Translations under genes and position numbers: made by a program | The notes under the pieces: generated by a model | Told to the model about the DNA's origin: nothing | The model's database searches: none | Seen by the model: the letters and a program-made list of their open reading frames with translations, nothing else | Source of the DNA: Rhizobium sp. L43 | GTDB lineage: Bacteria; Pseudomonadota; Alphaproteobacteria; Rhizobiales; Rhizobiaceae | Direction: 5' to 3' | Length of the DNA stretch: 64,000 nt | Assembly (NCBI RefSeq): GCF_002531725.1 | Contig: NZ_NWSQ01000001.1 | Span: forward strand, 1-64,000 | Shown here: one piece after another, positions 61,999 to 64,000 of the stretch | Layout of the letters: every line of letters begins with the position of its first letter | Numbering within the stretch: the first letter of the stretch is position 1

Positions 61999-63362
61999 AG
62001 AGCTTCGACGCCATCGTCATCGGCGCCGGCCAGGCCGGTCCATCGCTTGCCGCCCGGATGGTCGAAAAGGGCATGAAAGTGGCGCTGATCGAGCGCAAGT
62101 TCCTTGGCGGCACCTGCGTCAACGCCGGCTGCATGCCGACGAAGACGCTGGTCGCCAGCGCCCGCGCCGCCCATGTCGCCAGAAGCGGCGCGGTTTACGG
62201 CATCAATATCCCCGGCGAGATCGCCGTCGACATGAAGGTGGTCAGGGCGCGGGCCGAAACGGTGACGATGAATGCCCGCAACGGCCTGATCGGCTGGCTC
62301 GGCGGCATGGAGCGCATGAGCGTGATCTACGGCCATGCCCGTTTCGAGGGGCCGAAGACCGTCAGCGTCAACGGCGAAACGCTGACCGCGCCGCGCATCT
62401 TCCTCAATGTCGGCGCACGGCCCGTCATTCCCGAGCTGCCGGGCATCGGTGATATCGACTACCTCACCAGCACCTCGATCATCCAGCTCGACACGCTGCC
62501 GCGGCATCTCGCCGTGATCGGCGGCAGCTATATCGGGCTGGAATTCGCGCAGATGTATCGCCGCTTCGGCGCCGAAGTCAGCGTCATCGAGCACGGGCCG
62601 AAGCTCGCATCGCGCGAGGACGAGGATATATCGGATGCGATTGCCGATATCCTGCGCGCCGAGGGCATTGACGTCCATACCGACGCCGGCAATATCGCCT
62701 TCGCCAGGAACGGCAGCGGGATCAGTGTCACCGCCGGCTCGGCGAAGATCGATGCGAGCCATGTGCTGATCGCCACCGGCCGCAAGCCGAACACCGACGA
62801 TCTCGGCCTCGATGCCGCCGGCGTCGCCACCGATCAACGCGGCTTCATCACCGTCGACGACAGGCTCGCCACCAATGTCGAGGGCATCTGGGCGCTCGGC
62901 GACTGCAACGGCCACGGCGCCTTCACCCACACTTCCTACAATGATTTCGAGATCGCCGCCGCCAATCTCATCGACGGCGACGACCGCAAGCTGTCGAGCC
63001 GCATCCCCGCCTATGCGCTCTACATCGATCCGCCGCTCGGCCGCGTCGGCATGACGGAGAAACAGGCGCGCGCCTCGGGCCGCAAGATCATGGTCTCGAC
63101 CCGGCCGATGAACCGCGTCGGCCGGGCCAACGAGCGCGGCGAGACCAAGGGCTTCATGAAGGTGATTGCCGATGCCGAGACCAGGAAAATCCTCGGCGCC
63201 GCGATCCTCGGCATCGAAGGCGACGAGGTGATCCACGGCCTCATCGACGCGATGAATGCCGGCACCACCTATCCCGCATTGCAATGGTCGGTGCCGATCC
63301 ATCCGACGGTGTCGGAGCTGATCCCGACGCTGCTTGGGGATTTGAAGCCGGTTCAGCCGTGA
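61995..63362 (+). CDS. FAD-dependent pyridine nucleotide-disulfide oxidoreductase (mercuric reductase/lipoamide dehydrogenase-like)
   Basis: 455 residues. The FAD motif DAIVIGAGQAGPSLAARM is followed by GGTCVNAGCMPTKT, with the redox pair Cys41/Cys46. The NAD(P)H motif is VIGGSYIGLEFAQMYRRFG and the second FAD contact is WALGDCNGHGAFTHTS. The C-terminal VPIHPTVSELIPTLL holds the catalytic His-Glu of class I reductases. No mercury-binding cysteines occur at the C-terminus, so mercury detoxification is unlikely. It is coupled to the DUF4126 gene upstream and lies 34 bp before a DedA gene. The dithiol substrate is unknown. Confidence 0.9.
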   Translation: MKSFDAIVIGAGQAGPSLAARMVEKGMKVALIERKFLGGTCVNAGCMPTKTLVASARAAHVARSGAVYGINIPGEIAVDMKVVRARAETVTMNARNGLIGWLGGMERMSVIYGHARFEGPKTVSVNGETLTAPRIFLNVGARPVIPELPGIGDIDYLTSTSIIQLDTLPRHLAVIGGSYIGLEFAQMYRRFGAEVSVIEHGPKLASREDEDISDAIADILRAEGIDVHTDAGNIAFARNGSGISVTAGSAKIDASHVLIATGRKPNTDDLGLDAAGVATDQRGFITVDDRLATNVEGIWALGDCNGHGAFTHTSYNDFEIAAANLIDGDDRKLSSRIPAYALYIDPPLGRVGMTEKQARASGRKIMVSTRPMNRVGRANERGETKGFMKVIADAETRKILGAAILGIEGDEVIHGLIDAMNAGTTYPALQWSVPIHPTVSELIPTLLGDLKPVQP

Positions 63363-63396
63363 CCTGACCTCGGGAACAGTTGGAAGCGGGGCTGGC

Positions 63397-63966
63397 ATGT
63401 CTATCGAAGCGCTGATCGAGAATTACGGCCTGCTGGCGATTTTCCTCGGAGCAGCCTTCGAAGGCGAAACGGCCGCCTTCCTCGGCGGCGTCATTGCTCA
63501 CCGCGGGCTGCTGACCTATTGGTCGGCGTCGCTTGCGGCCACCGCAGGGTCCTTCGCCGGCGATCAACTATGGTTCTTCGCCGGCCGTTATGCCGCTCAA
63601 TGGGGCTTTGTCCGCCGGCTGATGGAAAAGCCGGCGCTGACGCGCGCGACCCGGCTGCTGGAACGATATCCCACCGGCTTCATCTTTGCGTTTCGTTTTC
63701 TGGTCGGGCTGCGGACGATCAGCCCCATCATCATCGGCACGACGCGAATACCGACCGGAAAATTCGTCGTCTTGAATGCCGCCGCCGCACTGGTGTGGGG
63801 GCAGCTTTTCACGGCGCTCGGTTACCTCTTCGGGCACGGCATCCAACACACCTTGGGCCACCTCCCCCTGCACCGGCATCTGCTGATCGCCATCGGAGCC
63901 GCGGCTGTCGTCGGAGCCGCGGCCCTTGTCTTTCGCAAAATGAAATTGAGTGCCGGCCACTCATAG
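63397..63966 (+). CDS. DedA-family membrane protein
   Basis: 189 residues. GLLAIFLGAAFEGETAAFLGGVIAH carries the conserved Glu segment, GSFAGDQLWFFAGRYAA the G-D-x-x-W/Y-x-x-G-R motif, and FIFAFRFLVGLRTISPIIIGTTRIPTGKF the F-x-R-x-x-P/G-x-x-R-T signature with both essential arginines. DedA/VTT proteins act as lipid carriers or scramblases in the inner membrane. It follows the FAD oxidoreductase by 34 bp on the same strand and is probably co-transcribed. The last 34 bases of the window after its stop hold nothing identifiable. Confidence 0.9.
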   Translation: MSIEALIENYGLLAIFLGAAFEGETAAFLGGVIAHRGLLTYWSASLAATAGSFAGDQLWFFAGRYAAQWGFVRRLMEKPALTRATRLLERYPTGFIFAFRFLVGLRTISPIIIGTTRIPTGKFVVLNAAAALVWGQLFTALGYLFGHGIQHTLGHLPLHRHLLIAIGAAAVVGAAALVFRKMKLSAGHS

Positions 63967-64000
63967 CGGAGTGGGGCTACTCCATCACGATCTGCAGCTT

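Overview
The window is high-GC, densely coded alphaproteobacterial DNA. Gene content and order point to a fast-growing Rhizobium of the leguminosarum/etli group: a rhizobial-type rhamnose locus (rhaDI divergent from rhaRSTPQUK), a thiMED thiamin salvage operon under a TPP riboswitch, choline sulfatase with its LysR regulator, an ECF41-type sigma factor, RIME-like palindromic repeats, and many ABC importers. I saw no rRNA, tRNA, CRISPR array, insertion sequence or prophage. Whether this is chromosome or a large plasmid cannot be told from the sequence.

Layout. 1-7232 (minus strand): a type I secretion operon with an HlyB-like exporter, an HlyD-like adaptor and its likely substrate, a serralysin-like zinc protease with a very long RTX tail that runs off the left edge. 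7755-10136: TPP riboswitch and thiMED. 10351-17181: an acetyltransferase, a NagZ-type hexosaminidase and a five-gene oligopeptide-family ABC importer, plausibly one system for amino-sugar oligosaccharides. 17253-20497: a spermidine synthase-like protein, an HpcH/HpaI aldolase, a small membrane protein, an AT-richer gap and a lone methyltransferase. 20624-25447: LysR and choline sulfatase, then a TIM-barrel isomerase-like gene and an amidase. 25687-28421: small genes plus TetR and MarR-like regulators. 28506-37742: a full-length 5-oxoprolinase-type enzyme, an SDR oxidoreductase, a Phd/VapC toxin-antitoxin pair, an IclR regulator, an amidohydrolase, and an ECF41 sigma factor divergent from a carboxymuconolactone decarboxylase.

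37791-48758 is the complete L-rhamnose system: RhaSTPQ imports the sugar, RhaU interconverts anomers, RhaI isomerises, RhaK acts as kinase, RhaD cleaves the phosphate and oxidises lactaldehyde, and RhaR (DeoR family) controls both arms. A pair of inverted near-identical 19-21 bp sites lies in the divergent promoter region. 48838-50538 holds a hydratase-like gene and an orphan iron-siderophore-type ATPase. 50546-57742 (minus) is one operon: a branched-chain-amino-acid-type importer (livKGFHM) followed by a GMC alcohol dehydrogenase and a 3-hydroxyisobutyrate dehydrogenase-like enzyme, divergent from a LysR gene. 58872-63966 holds a cupin, glutaryl-CoA dehydrogenase, an unrecognised protein, and a DUF4126 / FAD-disulfide oxidoreductase / DedA group.

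I found no convincing wholly new system. The best leads are the block-duplicated RTX tail, the NagZ-linked importer, several clear operator palindromes (MarR/oxoprolinase, TetR, Rha, ECF41), a VapC toxin with an Asp-to-Asn change at a canonical catalytic position, and the unrecognised protein at 60667-61332.
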